From positions 2,046,001-2,110,000 of the forward strand of contig NZ_CP017661.1 in NCBI RefSeq assembly GCF_016805985.1: a stretch of DNA of 64,000 nucleotides. The letters run 5' to 3'. Both the position numbers and the translations under genes were made by a program. The DNA comes from Microbacterium sp. JZ31 (lineage in GTDB: Bacteria; Actinomycetota; Actinomycetes; Actinomycetales; Microbacteriaceae). A model generated the notes under the pieces. That model had not been told where the DNA came from. It saw nothing but the letters and a program-made list of their open reading frames with translations, and made no database searches. How positions within the stretch are numbered: position 1 is the first letter of the stretch; the number at the start of each line of letters is the position of its first letter. Positions 10,439 to 19,314 of this stretch are shown here, in pieces.

Positions 10439-10462
10439 CGGCCCTCCGCGAAGCGAGGGCCG
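10439..10462. terminator. Bidirectional hairpin between convergent lacI and thiolase genes
   Basis: An 8-bp perfect stem (CGGCCCTC / GAGGGCCG) with an 8-nt loop lies just before the end of the thiolase gene and after the LacI stop. There is no clear T-run on either side. Its position between convergent genes supports a terminator role. Confidence 0.5.
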
Positions 10463-10464
10463 GC

Positions 10465-11649
10465 TCAGCGAGTCAGGATGAGCGCGTCGCCCTGTCCCCC
10501 GCCGCCGCACAGCGCGACCACGCCCGTGCCGGAGCCGCGACGCGCGAGCTCGTGCGCCATGTGCACGACGAGCCGCGCGCCGGAGGCACCGATCGGGTGG
10601 CCGAGGGCGATGCCGCCGCCGTGGAGGTTCACGACGTCGCTCGACAGGCCCAGCTCGGCCTGCGACTGCGCGACCACCGCGCCGAACGCCTCGTTGATCT
10701 CGACCAGATCCAGGTCGCCCGGGGCGATCCCCGCCTTCTCGCACGCGCGGCGGATCGCCTGCGCGGGCTGCGCCTGCAGGGAGTTGTCCGGGCCCGCGGT
10801 CTGACCCGACGCGCCGACGGTGGCGAGCACGGTCCAGCCGCGCTCCGACGCGTGCGCGCGCGTGGTCAGGACCGTGGCGGACGCGCCGTCGGAGATCTGC
10901 GACGCGTTCCCGGCGGTGATCGTGCCGTCCTTCGTGAATGCGGGCCGCAGCCCCGCGAGCGTCTCGACCGTCGTGTCCGGCCGCACTCCCTCATCCTGCG
11001 CCACCGTCAGGGGGTCGCCCTTGCGCTGCGGCACCTCGACGGGCACGATCTCGTCGTCGAACACCCCGGACGCCTGCGCGGCCGCCGCGCGCTGGTGCGA
11101 CAGCGCGGCGACCTCGTCCTGCGTCCGGCGGTCGAGCCCGAACCGGCCGTTGTGGCGTTCAGTGGACTCGCCCATGCTGACGCGGTCGTACGCGTCGACG
11201 AGGCCGTCATGGGCCATGTGGTCGAGCACCTCGATCGAGCCGTACCCGTATCCCGCCCGCGAAGCCGGCAGCAGGTGCGGCGCCTGGGTCATCGACTCCA
11301 TGCCTCCCGCCACGACGGTCGTCGCGTCGCCGAGACGGATCATCCGGCTCGCCTCGATCACGGCCGTGAGACCCGACAGACAGACCTTGTTCACGCCCTG
11401 CGCCGGCACGTCCCAGCCGATCCCGGCGCCGATCGCGGCCTGACGTGCGGGGTTCTGCCCCGACCCCGCGGGAAGCACCTGGCCCATGATCACGGCGTCC
11501 ACGTGCTCGGGAGCCACGCCGCCGCGCTCGAGCGCTCCGCGGATCGCGAGCGCCCCGAGCTGGGGTGCCGAGAACGACGCGAGCTGACCGCGCAGCCGCC
11601 CCTGGGGCGTGCGTGCGGCGGCGACGATGACGACATCCGCATCATTCAT
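10465..11649 (-). CDS. Acetyl-CoA C-acetyltransferase (thiolase)
   Basis: This is a thiolase-family enzyme condensing or cleaving acyl-CoA (acetoacetyl-CoA/beta-ketoacyl-CoA). The 394-residue length is standard. The nucleophilic cysteine is Cys90 in NKVCLSG. The catalytic His lies in the GGGIALGHPIGASGAR motif, and the second, acid/base cysteine in ALCGGGGQG near the C-terminus. NEAFGAVVA, also conserved, is present. The gene stands alone between a LacI gene (convergent) and araA (same strand, 368 bp upstream), so an arabinose role is not implied. Biosynthetic (AtoB/PhaA) versus degradative (FadA) function cannot be decided from the sequence alone. Confidence 0.9.
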   Translation of the reverse strand: MNDADVVIVAAARTPQGRLRGQLASFSAPQLGALAIRGALERGGVAPEHVDAVIMGQVLPAGSGQNPARQAAIGAGIGWDVPAQGVNKVCLSGLTAVIEASRMIRLGDATTVVAGGMESMTQAPHLLPASRAGYGYGSIEVLDHMAHDGLVDAYDRVSMGESTERHNGRFGLDRRTQDEVAALSHQRAAAAQASGVFDDEIVPVEVPQRKGDPLTVAQDEGVRPDTTVETLAGLRPAFTKDGTITAGNASQISDGASATVLTTRAHASERGWTVLATVGASGQTAGPDNSLQAQPAQAIRRACEKAGIAPGDLDLVEINEAFGAVVAQSQAELGLSSDVVNLHGGGIALGHPIGASGARLVVHMAHELARRGSGTGVVALCGGGGQGDALILTR

Positions 11650-12017
11650 GCGGCTACCTCCTCCGGTGCAGGTTCCTGTTCCATCTTGCCCTGCCGGGGA
11701 AACTCACGGACGCCGTCGGGTTATCGCTGCGCACAGGCTGGTGCGCCCGTACACAGGCTCATCCGTCCGACTGGATCGCTCCCGCCCCGTGGCGCCTGTA
11801 TCGGGACGACCGTTCCCACGGGCTGCGCACCGCGGAGCACGGTGACGGATCGCGCGGCTACAGGCTGGCGCGCGCACACAGGCTCACCCGCCCGTCCGAG
11901 CCACTCCCGCCACATCGAGCCTGTATCCGGACGCCGCCCGCCCGCGCGCAGCACCAGCCCCACACGACCGCAGGGCGGGCCCGGTGAACCGGCGCCCGCC
12001 CTTCGAGAGCTGGTGGC
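11650..12017. repeat. Intergenic region with two copies of a ~78-bp element containing ACAGGCT motifs
   Basis: No gene is supported in this 368-bp interval upstream of the thiolase. It contains an imperfect direct repeat, copy 1 at about 11731-11808 and copy 2 at about 11858-11932. Each copy has ACAGGCTGG, then ACACAGGCTCA about 20 bp later, a conserved CTCCCGCC block and a final GCCTGTAT. The last block is the inverted form of the ACAGGC motif. The two copies differ at many positions, so the motif spacing appears to be what is conserved. Function is unknown; a repeated regulator-binding site for the thiolase promoter is one option. Confidence 0.6.
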
Positions 12018-13529
12018 TCAGAGGCCCTGAGCCAGGCGGTGGTAGGCGGCGTTCCAGCGAACCTGGTCGGCGAAGCCGCGGCGCGTGGTGGCCTCGTCGA
12101 TCACGAGCAGCTCGCAGCGCGCGATGTCGGCGAACACCTCGAACGCCTCGACCCCTGCGGCCGTCGACAGCACGGTGTGGTGGGCGCCTCCGGCGGTCAG
12201 CCAGGCCTCGGCCGACACCTCGAACGACGGACGGGGCTGCCACACCGCGCGCGCGACCGGCAGGTGCGGCAGCGGCGCGGGCGGGGCCACGACGTCGACG
12301 ACGTTCGCGGTGAGGCGGAAGCGGTCGTGCATGTCGGCGAGCGACACCACGACGGCGCCCTCGGTCGCGTCGGCGTCGAACACCATGCGCACCGGGTCCT
12401 CCTTGCCGCCGATCCCGAGCGGGTGGATCTCCACGCGCGGCTTCGACGTCGTGAGCGACGGGCAGACCTCGAGCATGTGGGCGCCGAGGATCAGCTCGGA
12501 GCCGGGCGTGAGGTCGTACGTGTAGTCCTCCATGAGCGACGCGCCGCCGGGCAGGCCCTCGCCCATGACCTTCGCGGCGCGCACGAGCACGGCCGTCTTC
12601 CAGTCGCCCTCGGCGCCGAAGCCGTAGCCCTTGCCCATCAGGCGCTGCACGGCGATGCCGGGCAGCTGGCGAAGAGCCCCGAGGTCCTCGAAGTTGGTCG
12701 TGAACGCCTTGGCGCCGACCTCGGTGAGGAACGCCTCGAGCGCGAGCTCCTGGCTCGCGGCGTACCGCAGGGACTCGTGCCGCTCGCCGCCCTTGCGCAG
12801 CTCGGGGACGACGTCGTACAGCTCCTCGTACTCGGCGACGAGCGCGTCGATGTCGGCCTCGTCGACCTGCTCGATCGCCGCGACGAGCTCATTCACGCCC
12901 CACGTGTTGACCGAGACGCCGAAGCGCAGCTCGGCCTCGGTCTTGTCGCCCTCCGTGACGGCGACGTTGCGCATGTTGTCGCCGAAGCGCACGAGCTTCA
13001 GCTCGTGGGTCGCGGCCCAGCCGGCGGCGCCGCGGATCCAGGTGCCGACGCGACGCTGCACGGCGGGGTTCGACACGTGGCCGACGACCGTCGTGCGGGC
13101 GACGCCCAGCCGAGCGGCGATGTAGGCGTACTCGCGGTCGCCGTGAGCGGCCTGATTCAGGTTCATGAAGTCGAAGTCGATGCTGTCCCACGGCAGCTCG
13201 ACGTTCGCCTGCGTGTGCAGGTGCAGCAGCGGCTTGCGGAGGGCGTCGAGCCCGCCGATCCACATCTTGGCCGGGCTGAAGGTGTGCATCCACGTGATCA
13301 CGCCGAGCACGCTGTCGTCCGCGTTGGCGTCGAGCATCGCGCGGCGGATCGACGCGGCATCCTTCAGGACCGGCTTCCACACGATGCGCGCGGGCACGTC
13401 GGACGACGCGTCCAGCGCGCGGGCGACCTCCTGCGACTGCTCGGCGACCTGGCGGAGGGTCTCCTCGCCGTAGAGGTCCTGGCTGCCGGTGAAGAACCAG
13501 ATCTCGCGATCTGCGTAGGGCTTCGTCAT
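12018..13529 (-). CDS. araA: L-arabinose isomerase
   Basis: This enzyme converts L-arabinose to L-ribulose in the cytoplasm. The 503-residue protein starts [17 protein letters not shown], matching the family N-terminus. It contains the metal and catalytic elements known from E. coli AraA: Glu in [11 protein letters not shown], Glu in [11 protein letters not shown], His in [13 protein letters not shown] and His in GGAHHTVLS. The motifs [11 protein letters not shown] and NWGVNE-like WGVNELV are also present. It is the third gene of the kinase-araD-araA operon, 27 bp after araD, and is presumably repressed at the operator at 16039-16054. Confidence 0.96.
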   Translation of the reverse strand: MTKPYADREIWFFTGSQDLYGEETLRQVAEQSQEVARALDASSDVPARIVWKPVLKDAASIRRAMLDANADDSVLGVITWMHTFSPAKMWIGGLDALRKPLLHLHTQANVELPWDSIDFDFMNLNQAAHGDREYAYIAARLGVARTTVVGHVSNPAVQRRVGTWIRGAAGWAATHELKLVRFGDNMRNVAVTEGDKTEAELRFGVSVNTWGVNELVAAIEQVDEADIDALVAEYEELYDVVPELRKGGERHESLRYAASQELALEAFLTEVGAKAFTTNFEDLGALRQLPGIAVQRLMGKGYGFGAEGDWKTAVLVRAAKVMGEGLPGGASLMEDYTYDLTPGSELILGAHMLEVCPSLTTSKPRVEIHPLGIGGKEDPVRMVFDADATEGAVVVSLADMHDRFRLTANVVDVVAPPAPLPHLPVARAVWQPRPSFEVSAEAWLTAGGAHHTVLSTAAGVEAFEVFADIARCELLVIDEATTRRGFADQVRWNAAYHRLAQGL

Positions 13530-13556
13530 CGCTGTGTTCCTTTCAGGCGGCCCGCA

Positions 13557-14255
13557 TCAGCGCTGGCCGTAGACGTTCTGGTAGCGGTCGTAGAGGGAGT
13601 CGATCGCCTGCTGCGGGATGGGCAGCGGCTCGCCGAGTTGGCGCGAGATGTGCACGGTGCGGGCGACCTCCTCGAGCAGCACGGCCGCCTTGACGGCCGA
13701 CTTCGCGTCGCGGCCGATCGTGAACGGGCCGTGGTTCCGCATCAGCACCGCGGCGCTGCGGTGATCGCGCAGCGTCTCGACGATGCCGCGTCCGATCGAG
13801 TCGTCGCCGATGATCGCGAACGGCCCCACGGGGATCGGCCCGCCGAACTCGTCGGCCATCATCGTCAGCACGCACGGGATCTCCTCGCCGCGCGCCGCCC
13901 AGGCGGTCGCGTACGTCGAGTGGGTGTGCACCACTCCCCCGACGTGCGCCATGTGGCGGTACACGTACGCGTGCGCTGCCGTATCGGACGACGGATTGCG
14001 GGTGCCCTCGACGAGGTTGCCGTCCAGATCGCACACGACGATCGCGGCGGCATCCAGCTCGTCGTACGAGACGCCCGACGGCTTGATCACGAACAGGTCG
14101 GGGTGCCCGTCCGCGCCCGGGACGCGCTCGGACACGTTGCCGGCGGTCCAGACGACGAGCTCCCAGCGCGGCAGCTCCGCATGCAGCGCGGCGACCCGCT
14201 CGCGGGCGGCTTCGACGGCTTCCCGCATCGCGGCGGGGACGGCGGGCTCGGTCAC
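13557..14255 (-). CDS. araD: L-ribulose-5-phosphate 4-epimerase
   Basis: This enzyme converts L-ribulose 5-phosphate to D-xylulose 5-phosphate, joining arabinose breakdown to the pentose phosphate pathway. The 232-residue protein is a class II aldolase/adducin-fold enzyme. It has the phosphate-binding GNVS loop (about residue 40), the KPSG motif, the zinc-binding HTHS motif (about residue 112) and the MRNHG segment that carries the third His ligand. Length and motifs match AraD. It lies between the kinase and araA in one operon. A downstream Met (residue 10) could be an alternative start, but 14255 gives the normal N-terminus. Confidence 0.94.
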   Translation of the reverse strand: MTEPAVPAAMREAVEAARERVAALHAELPRWELVVWTAGNVSERVPGADGHPDLFVIKPSGVSYDELDAAAIVVCDLDGNLVEGTRNPSSDTAAHAYVYRHMAHVGGVVHTHSTYATAWAARGEEIPCVLTMMADEFGGPIPVGPFAIIGDDSIGRGIVETLRDHRSAAVLMRNHGPFTIGRDAKSAVKAAVLLEEVARTVHISRQLGEPLPIPQQAIDSLYDRYQNVYGQR

Positions 14256-14332
14256 TTCGACTCCCTTCGGTCGCTCAGCGCGACGCTTCGGATCTTCTTC
14301 GCAGGATCAGGACTTCGAACGCATCGCTCGGA

Positions 14333-15955
14333 TCAGCGGATGGCGTCGATCGCGGCGCGCTCGGCGACGAGGCCCGCGCTCCAGCGCTCGAGGTACCGGA
14401 CGTGGTCGTCGACCTCGGCCGCGGTGGGCTCGGCGGTCGTGGTCTCGGCGCCGGCGAAGACCTCGGCCGCGAGCCAGGCCGCGAGGCCGCGCGCGTCTCC
14501 CGCGGCGACCGCGTGACGATAGGCCGCGAGCAGCGCCATGCCCCATGCGCCGCCCTCGCCCGCCGTGTCACCCACCACGACGGGTGCGCCGAGCGCGGCC
14601 GCGAGCAGACGCTGCGCGACGCCCGCCGTCCGGAACAGGCCGCCGTGCGCGAACATCGCGTCGATCGCGACGTCCTCCTCCGCGAGCGTGCGCATCCCGA
14701 GCGCGAGCGTGGCGAACACGGCCCGCAGCTGCGCGCGCATGAAGCCGCCGAGCGTCAGGCGCGACCCTGGCGTGCGGACGAACAGCGGCCGTCCCTCCCG
14801 GAGCTCGGCGATCGGCTCGCCGGACAGGTGGTTGTAGGCGAGGAGGCCGTCGTCGGCGCCCTGCTCGAGCGCGCCGGCGAGCAGCGCCGCAAACACCTCG
14901 TCGCTCGACGCGGTCGCGCCGAGCGCACCCGCGAACTCGCCGAACAGGTCGGCCCACGCGCCGAGCTCGCTCGCGCCGTTGTTGCAGTGCACCATCGCGA
15001 CCGGGTCGCCGGCGGGAGTGGTGACCACGTCGATGTCGGCGTGCGCGCGGCTCAGCGCGCGCTCGAGCACGACCATCGCGAAGATGCTGGTGCCGGCGCT
15101 GACGTTGCCCGTGCGCGGCGTGACCGCGTTGGTGGCGACCATGCCCGTGCCCGCGTCGCCCTCCGGCGGGCAGAACGGCGCCCCTGCGCGCAGCGCGCCG
15201 CTGGGGTCGAGCAGTGCCGCGCCCTCGGCCGTCAGCGAGCCGGCGTCCGCGCCGGCGGGCAGCACGACGGGCAGGAGCTCCGCGAGGTGCAGATGGGAGC
15301 CGCCGGCGGCGGCCATCCGCTCGTCCGCTGTCCGGAGCAGGGTCTCGTCGTAACCGCCGGTCGCCGGATCGATCGGGAACATGCCGGAGGCGTCGCCGAC
15401 GCCGAGCACCCGCTCGCCCGTCAGCTGCTCGTGCACGTAGCCGGCGAGCGTGGTGATGTGAGCCAGGCGCTGCACGTGCGGCTCGCGATCGCGGACCGCC
15501 TGCTGCAGGTGCGCGACCGACCAGCGCAGCGGGATGTTGACGCCCAGCGCCTCGGACAGCTCGGCCGCTGCTTCCTCCGTGTTGACGTTGCGCCACGTGC
15601 GGAAGGGAACGAGCAGCCCGCCCGACTCGTCCAGCGCGAGGTAGCCGTGCATCATGGCCGAGACGCCGACCGCGCCGAAGGTCGGCGGGCGCGCGCCGTG
15701 GCGGGCCTCGACCCCGGCGGCGAGCTCGGCGTAGGCGGCCTGCAGCCCGGCGCGCACGGCGTCGAGCGAGTAGGTCCACAGACCGTCCGCGAGTTCGTTC
15801 TCCCACGCGTGCGAACCGGTGGCGAGCACCTTCCCGGCGAGCGGTCCGTCGACGCCGATCAGGCACGCCTTGATGCGCGTCGAACCGAGCTCGATGCCGA
15901 GCGCCGTGCGCCCCTGCTCGATCGCCGCCGACTCGGTCGCGTCCGCATGCGCCAT
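14333..15955 (-). CDS. araB: FGGY-family carbohydrate kinase (probable ribulokinase)
   Basis: This kinase phosphorylates the pentulose made by AraA. The 540-residue protein has the actin-fold ATPase landmarks of FGGY kinases: the N-terminal phosphate-1 motif LGIELGSTRIKACLIG, a substrate-loop region SAMMHGYLAL, the TGNVSAGTSIFAMV phosphate-2 motif and the C-terminal MFAHGGLFRTAGVAQRLLAA adenosine motif. It resembles xylulokinase-type actinobacterial kinases more than E. coli AraB. Ribulokinase activity is inferred from its place as first gene of the operon with araD and araA. The operator at 16039-16054 is about 85 bp upstream. Confidence 0.82.
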   Translation of the reverse strand: MAHADATESAAIEQGRTALGIELGSTRIKACLIGVDGPLAGKVLATGSHAWENELADGLWTYSLDAVRAGLQAAYAELAAGVEARHGARPPTFGAVGVSAMMHGYLALDESGGLLVPFRTWRNVNTEEAAAELSEALGVNIPLRWSVAHLQQAVRDREPHVQRLAHITTLAGYVHEQLTGERVLGVGDASGMFPIDPATGGYDETLLRTADERMAAAGGSHLHLAELLPVVLPAGADAGSLTAEGAALLDPSGALRAGAPFCPPEGDAGTGMVATNAVTPRTGNVSAGTSIFAMVVLERALSRAHADIDVVTTPAGDPVAMVHCNNGASELGAWADLFGEFAGALGATASSDEVFAALLAGALEQGADDGLLAYNHLSGEPIAELREGRPLFVRTPGSRLTLGGFMRAQLRAVFATLALGMRTLAEEDVAIDAMFAHGGLFRTAGVAQRLLAAALGAPVVVGDTAGEGGAWGMALLAAYRHAVAAGDARGLAAWLAAEVFAGAETTTAEPTAAEVDDHVRYLERWSAGLVAERAAIDAIR

Positions 15956-16036
15956 CGCACTGCTCCCGTTCCGCCGGGCGTCCTCGCCCGGGCTCTCCTC
16001 GATCAGGTCACGGGCCGATCCGGCCCGCTTACGAGT

Positions 16037-16056
16037 ATATGTTAGCGCTCACATAT
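16037..16056. promoter_or_regulatory. LacI-type operator of the araB-araD-araA operon
   Basis: The near-perfect 20-bp palindrome ATATGTTAGCGCTCACATAT has a single mismatched pair. Its inner 16 bp (ATGTTAGCGCTCACAT, 16039-16054) are identical to the operator upstream of chvE at 4091-4106. It lies between the start of the kinase operon (15955) and the end of the LacI gene (16081), where repression of the catabolic operon is expected. Confidence 0.85.
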
Positions 16057-16080
16057 GCCTCGGCTCGCGGTGCGGGTCGG

Positions 16081-17106
16081 TCATGCACGAGGGGCCGTGC
16101 TGTCGCGGACGACGAGCTCGGGCGGAATGACCGCCGCGATCGGCGAGGCATCCTCCCCCGCTGCCAGCAGCGCATGCGTTGCCGCCTCACCCACGGCGGC
16201 GAAGGGCTGGCGCACGGTCGTGAGCGCCGGCACCAGGAACTCGCTGCCGTCGATGTCGTCGAAGCCCACGAGCGAGACGTCATCGGGCACGCGCACGCCC
16301 GCCTCCCAGAACGCACGCAGCAGGCCCATCGCGAGCGTGTCGTTCGCCGCGATGACAGCGGTCGGGCCGTCGCCGCGGACGATGTCCGCCGCGACACGGT
16401 TCCCCACCTCGTGGCCCTCCCGCGCCGACCAGCCGTGAGCCGGCACGATGCGCGGCTCGGCGCCCTGCGCGCGCATGGCAACGACATAGGCGTGGGCGCG
16501 CTGATCCGCGTCGTACCAGCCCTCCGGGCCCGCGACGTGGACGATGCGGCGATGACCGAGGTCGATCAGGTGCTGTGTCGCGAGGGCGCCGCCCAGGGCC
16601 TGATCGACGTGCACGTAGCGGATGGGCGAGTCGCCCGGGATGTCCGCGCGCGCCGCGACGGCGACGATCGGCACGGGCGGGGCGACGTCGTCGACGAGGC
16701 GCATGGCCTGCGCCTGCGGCACCACGGTCACGATGCCGTCGACGCCCTGATCGATGAGCTGATCCAGCGCCGCTCGCACGGTCGACGGATCCAGCGCGAG
16801 CAGCGAGCCGATGGAGACGAAGTACCCCTCGGCGCGCGCCGCGGCCTCGATGGCGAACACCGTGCTGGCGGGACCGAAGAACGTCGCGTTCGTGACGAGG
16901 ATCCCGATCGTGCGTGTGCGCGAGGTCACGAGCGCGCGCGCCGCGCGGTTCGGTCGATAGCCCAGATCCTCGATCGCGGCGAGCACCCGCTCACGCGTGT
17001 CCGGGCGCACGTACGCGTGCCCGTTGAGCACGCGGGAGACCGTCTGGTGCGACACGCCGGCGCGCGCGGCGACGTCCGCCATGGAGGGCGGGCGGGAACC
17101 GGGCAT
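16081..17106 (-). CDS. LacI-family transcriptional regulator, probable arabinose repressor
   Basis: This is a 341-residue LacI-family repressor. The helix-turn-helix is SMADVAARAGVSHQTVSRVL (residues about 8-27), followed by the hinge region YRPNRAARALVTSRT and a sugar-binding domain (IGILVTNATFFGPA, VDGIVTVVPQAQ, SLVGFDDIDGSEFLVPALTT). It is immediately upstream of, and co-oriented with, the kinase-araD-araA operon. The operator lies between its stop and that operon. It is therefore the best candidate to bind the shared ATGTTAGCGCTCACAT sites and to release them when L-arabinose or a related metabolite is present. The start at 17106 (MPGSRPPSMADV) is chosen over a downstream Met only by fit to the family. 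Confidence 0.87.
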   Translation of the reverse strand: MPGSRPPSMADVAARAGVSHQTVSRVLNGHAYVRPDTRERVLAAIEDLGYRPNRAARALVTSRTRTIGILVTNATFFGPASTVFAIEAAARAEGYFVSIGSLLALDPSTVRAALDQLIDQGVDGIVTVVPQAQAMRLVDDVAPPVPIVAVAARADIPGDSPIRYVHVDQALGGALATQHLIDLGHRRIVHVAGPEGWYDADQRAHAYVVAMRAQGAEPRIVPAHGWSAREGHEVGNRVAADIVRGDGPTAVIAANDTLAMGLLRAFWEAGVRVPDDVSLVGFDDIDGSEFLVPALTTVRQPFAAVGEAATHALLAAGEDASPIAAVIPPELVVRDSTAPRA

Positions 17107-17222
17107 GGCGCTCCTCGTCGGAGTCGGCCGGGGGACGGCCGTCGGGTGGCGCCGCGACGCGGGAAGTGCGTGCGCGGCGGACCCCCAGAGTATCGGGGCA
17201 CCCGAAGACGACGCCCCGAGCG

Positions 17223-17801
17223 TCACTGCGGGTAGGGCGTCTCCCCCTGGGCGAGCATCCCCATCAGCTTGGCGATGCGGTTCGCCCGGCTGGTGGGGCT
17301 GGGGGCGGTGTGCACCCGGTGCAGCACGGCGTACCGGTTCTGCGCGTTGAGCTGCGCGAACAGCTCGGACGCCGCGCGAGACGCGGCGAGCGCCGCCGCG
17401 AGATCCTCGGGCAGCTCCGCGAACGCGGCCGGCCCGTACGCGCGCTGCCAGCGTCCGTCGGCCTTCGCGCGGTCGATCTCCTGCTGACCGCGCGGGCGCA
17501 TCCGGCCCTCCTCGATCAGCCGCTCCACGAGGCCGATGTTGCGCTCCGACCACAGCGACGTCTTCCGCCGGGGCGTGAAGTGCTGCCGGAACACGACGGC
17601 GTCGACACCCTGCCGGCGTCCGTCGATCCAGCCGCTGCACAGCGCCTCCTCGAGCGCCTCGGCGTACGTCAGCGATGTCGGCACGGTCGTGCCCTTCTTC
17701 GCCAGCACGAGCCAGACGCCGTCCGAGTCGCTCTCGTGTGCGTCGAGCCACGCGCGCCACGCGGTGACATCGGCGACGACCAGCTCCTCGGGATCCGCCA
17801 T
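17223..17801 (-). CDS. YdeI/OmpD-associated (OmdA) family protein
   Basis: This is a 192-residue protein of the YdeI/OmdA family. Recognition rests on the linked motifs EEALCSGWIDGRRQGVD, FTPRRKTSLWSERN and a C-terminal helical segment with NRYAVLHRVHTA and ANRIAKLMGMLAQG. Members have been associated with resistance to cationic peptides or bacteriocin-like stress in some bacteria, but the biochemical activity is not established. It is a single gene, divergent from the thioesterase at 17934, with a 132-bp shared promoter region. Confidence 0.82.
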   Translation of the reverse strand: MADPEELVVADVTAWRAWLDAHESDSDGVWLVLAKKGTTVPTSLTYAEALEEALCSGWIDGRRQGVDAVVFRQHFTPRRKTSLWSERNIGLVERLIEEGRMRPRGQQEIDRAKADGRWQRAYGPAAFAELPEDLAAALAASRAASELFAQLNAQNRYAVLHRVHTAPSPTSRANRIAKLMGMLAQGETPYPQ

Positions 17802-17933
17802 GCCGCCATGGTAGGGACGGGCACCGACATGCTCGAGTTAGCCCACGCGCCGGCGACGGGTCAATCGGATGCCCGTCGCCCGCCGGCGGCCGTAGGTTCG
17901 GATGACCGCAGCCGACGCGAGAGGAGCCGCACC

Positions 17934-18383
17934 GTGAGCAGCCGTGAGAGCGACATCGACATCAACTTCCACACCCGCAAGTGGGTCAAGCCGGAGGACC
18001 TCAACGCGAACGGCACGCTGTTCGGCGGCAGCCTGCTGCGCTGGATCGACGAGGAGGCGGCCATCTACGCGATCATCCAGCTCGGCAACTACCGCGTCGT
18101 CACCAAGTTCATCTCCGAGATCAACTTCGAGGCGTCCGCCCAGCAGGGAGACCTGATCGAGATGGGCCTCAAGGCGACGCACTTCGGTCGCACGTCGCTC
18201 ACCATGCGCGCCGCGGTGCGCAACATGATCACGCGTCGCACGATCCTGACGATCGACAAGCTCGTGTTCGTCAACCTCGACGAGGACGGCCGCCCGACCC
18301 CGCACGGCTACTCGACGATCACCTACCACCGCGACCGGATGCCCACCGAGCACCCGCAGACCGGGACGATCCGGATCGACTGA
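17934..18383 (+). CDS. Acyl-CoA thioesterase (hotdog fold)
   Basis: This is a 149-residue hotdog-fold thioesterase of the YciA/BFIT-like group, predicted to hydrolyse acyl-CoA. The defining segment is NANGTLFGGSLLRWIDEEAA (residues about 23-42), which forms the hotdog helix and contains the catalytic Asp/Glu region. A second conserved strand reads FISEINFEASAQQGDLIEMG. The start is a GTG at 17934 placed 7 bp after a GAGGAG ribosome-binding site; the longer upstream frame lacks such a site. It ends 13 bp before the convergent phosphodiesterase gene. Confidence 0.85.
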   Translation: MSSRESDIDINFHTRKWVKPEDLNANGTLFGGSLLRWIDEEAAIYAIIQLGNYRVVTKFISEINFEASAQQGDLIEMGLKATHFGRTSLTMRAAVRNMITRRTILTIDKLVFVNLDEDGRPTPHGYSTITYHRDRMPTEHPQTGTIRID

Positions 18384-18396
18384 GCGCGGGGCCGGA

Positions 18397-18909
18397 TCAG
18401 CGGGGCACGTCGACGAGCGCGACGTCGCGCAGCGCGGCGCCCTCGACCGTCGCGGTCATCATCGTGCAGACCGGCTGACGGCGCCGATCCGTGGGCGAGC
18501 CGGGATTGAGCAGCCGCATGCCGCTCGGCGACACGGTGTCCCACGGGATGTGGCTGTGCCCGAACACCAGCACATCCGGTCGGCCCTCCCCCGCGAACGC
18601 GGCATCCATGCGGCGCTCCCGCCCCGTCGCGGCGCCCGTCTCGTGCACCACCGCGACGCGCAGGTCCTCGATCGCTGCGGTCGCGACCTCCGGCAGCCGC
18701 GCACGCAGCGCGGCTCCGTCGTTGTTGCCGTAGACCCCGATGAGCCGGGTCGCCCGCGCCTCGAGCGCGTCGAGTGTGGCCTCGTCCACCCAGTCGCCCG
18801 CATGCACCACGACGTCGGCGGCGTCCACCGCGCGCCAGACGGCGTCGGACAGGCGCCGCGCCCGCAGCGGCACGTGCGTGTCGGAGATGAGCAGCAGACG
18901 CGTCGTCAT
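18397..18909 (-). CDS. Metallophosphoesterase (YfcE/MJ0936-type phosphodiesterase)
   Basis: This is a 170-residue calcineurin-like phosphoesterase. The di-metal centre motifs are all present and in order: SDTH (residues 8-11), HAGD (about residue 40), GNND (about residue 64), HE in VVHETG and GHSH (about 118-121), followed by NPGS. These correspond to the small YfcE/MJ0936 family of phosphodiesterases. The physiological substrate is unknown. A slightly longer frame starting MREDVR is possible, but ATG 18909 matches the family N-terminus. It is convergent with the thioesterase gene. Confidence 0.85.
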   Translation of the reverse strand: MTTRLLLISDTHVPLRARRLSDAVWRAVDAADVVVHAGDWVDEATLDALEARATRLIGVYGNNDGAALRARLPEVATAAIEDLRVAVVHETGAATGRERRMDAAFAGEGRPDVLVFGHSHIPWDTVSPSGMRLLNPGSPTDRRRQPVCTMMTATVEGAALRDVALVDVPR

Positions 18910-19039
18910 GCGGACATCCTCGCGCATCCGCCGCCCGTGCCCCCGGCACCGGGCGACCCGCTCGAAAGGGGCTTGCGCCCGCGCCCGGGACTCCGCCTAG
19001 CGTGGCAGAGACACCATCCGGTCGACGAAGGGAGCCGGC

Positions 19040-19258
19040 GTGAAGCGGGTGACTCTCGAGTCGAGCGTGATCGCGGAGGTCGGCTACGACGCGAAGATCG
19101 CCGTCCTGGAGATCGTGTTCACGACCGGCGAGCTCTACCGCTACTTCGCCGTGCCGCCGTCGGTGCATCGCGCGCTCGTCGGGGCGCGCAGCGCGGGCGA
19201 GTTCTTCAGCCGGCGGATCCGCGACGTGTACCCGTTCGAGCACGTCGGGCCGGCCTGA
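19040..19258 (+). CDS. KTSC domain protein
   Basis: This 72-residue single-domain protein has the short beta-rich KTSC fold. It matches in LESSVIAEVGYD, LEIVFTTGELYRYFAVPP and the C-terminal AGEFFSRRIRDVYPFEHV. The eponymous K-T-S-C residues are replaced here by ESSV, as in many actinobacterial members. The start is a GTG at 19040 behind a GAAGGGAG ribosome-binding site. The function of KTSC domains is unknown. It sits alone between divergent and convergent neighbours. Confidence 0.75.
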   Translation: MKRVTLESSVIAEVGYDAKIAVLEIVFTTGELYRYFAVPPSVHRALVGARSAGEFFSRRIRDVYPFEHVGPA

Positions 19259-19314
19259 CCGCGCGTCGGAGCGCGATCCCCTCCTCGCGGGTCCGACGGC
19301 TCCGCCGCGGAGCG

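Noticed and set aside
10812..11450. Plus-strand open frames within the thiolase region
   Set aside because: They are antisense to a thiolase with all catalytic motifs, and carry no recognisable domain.
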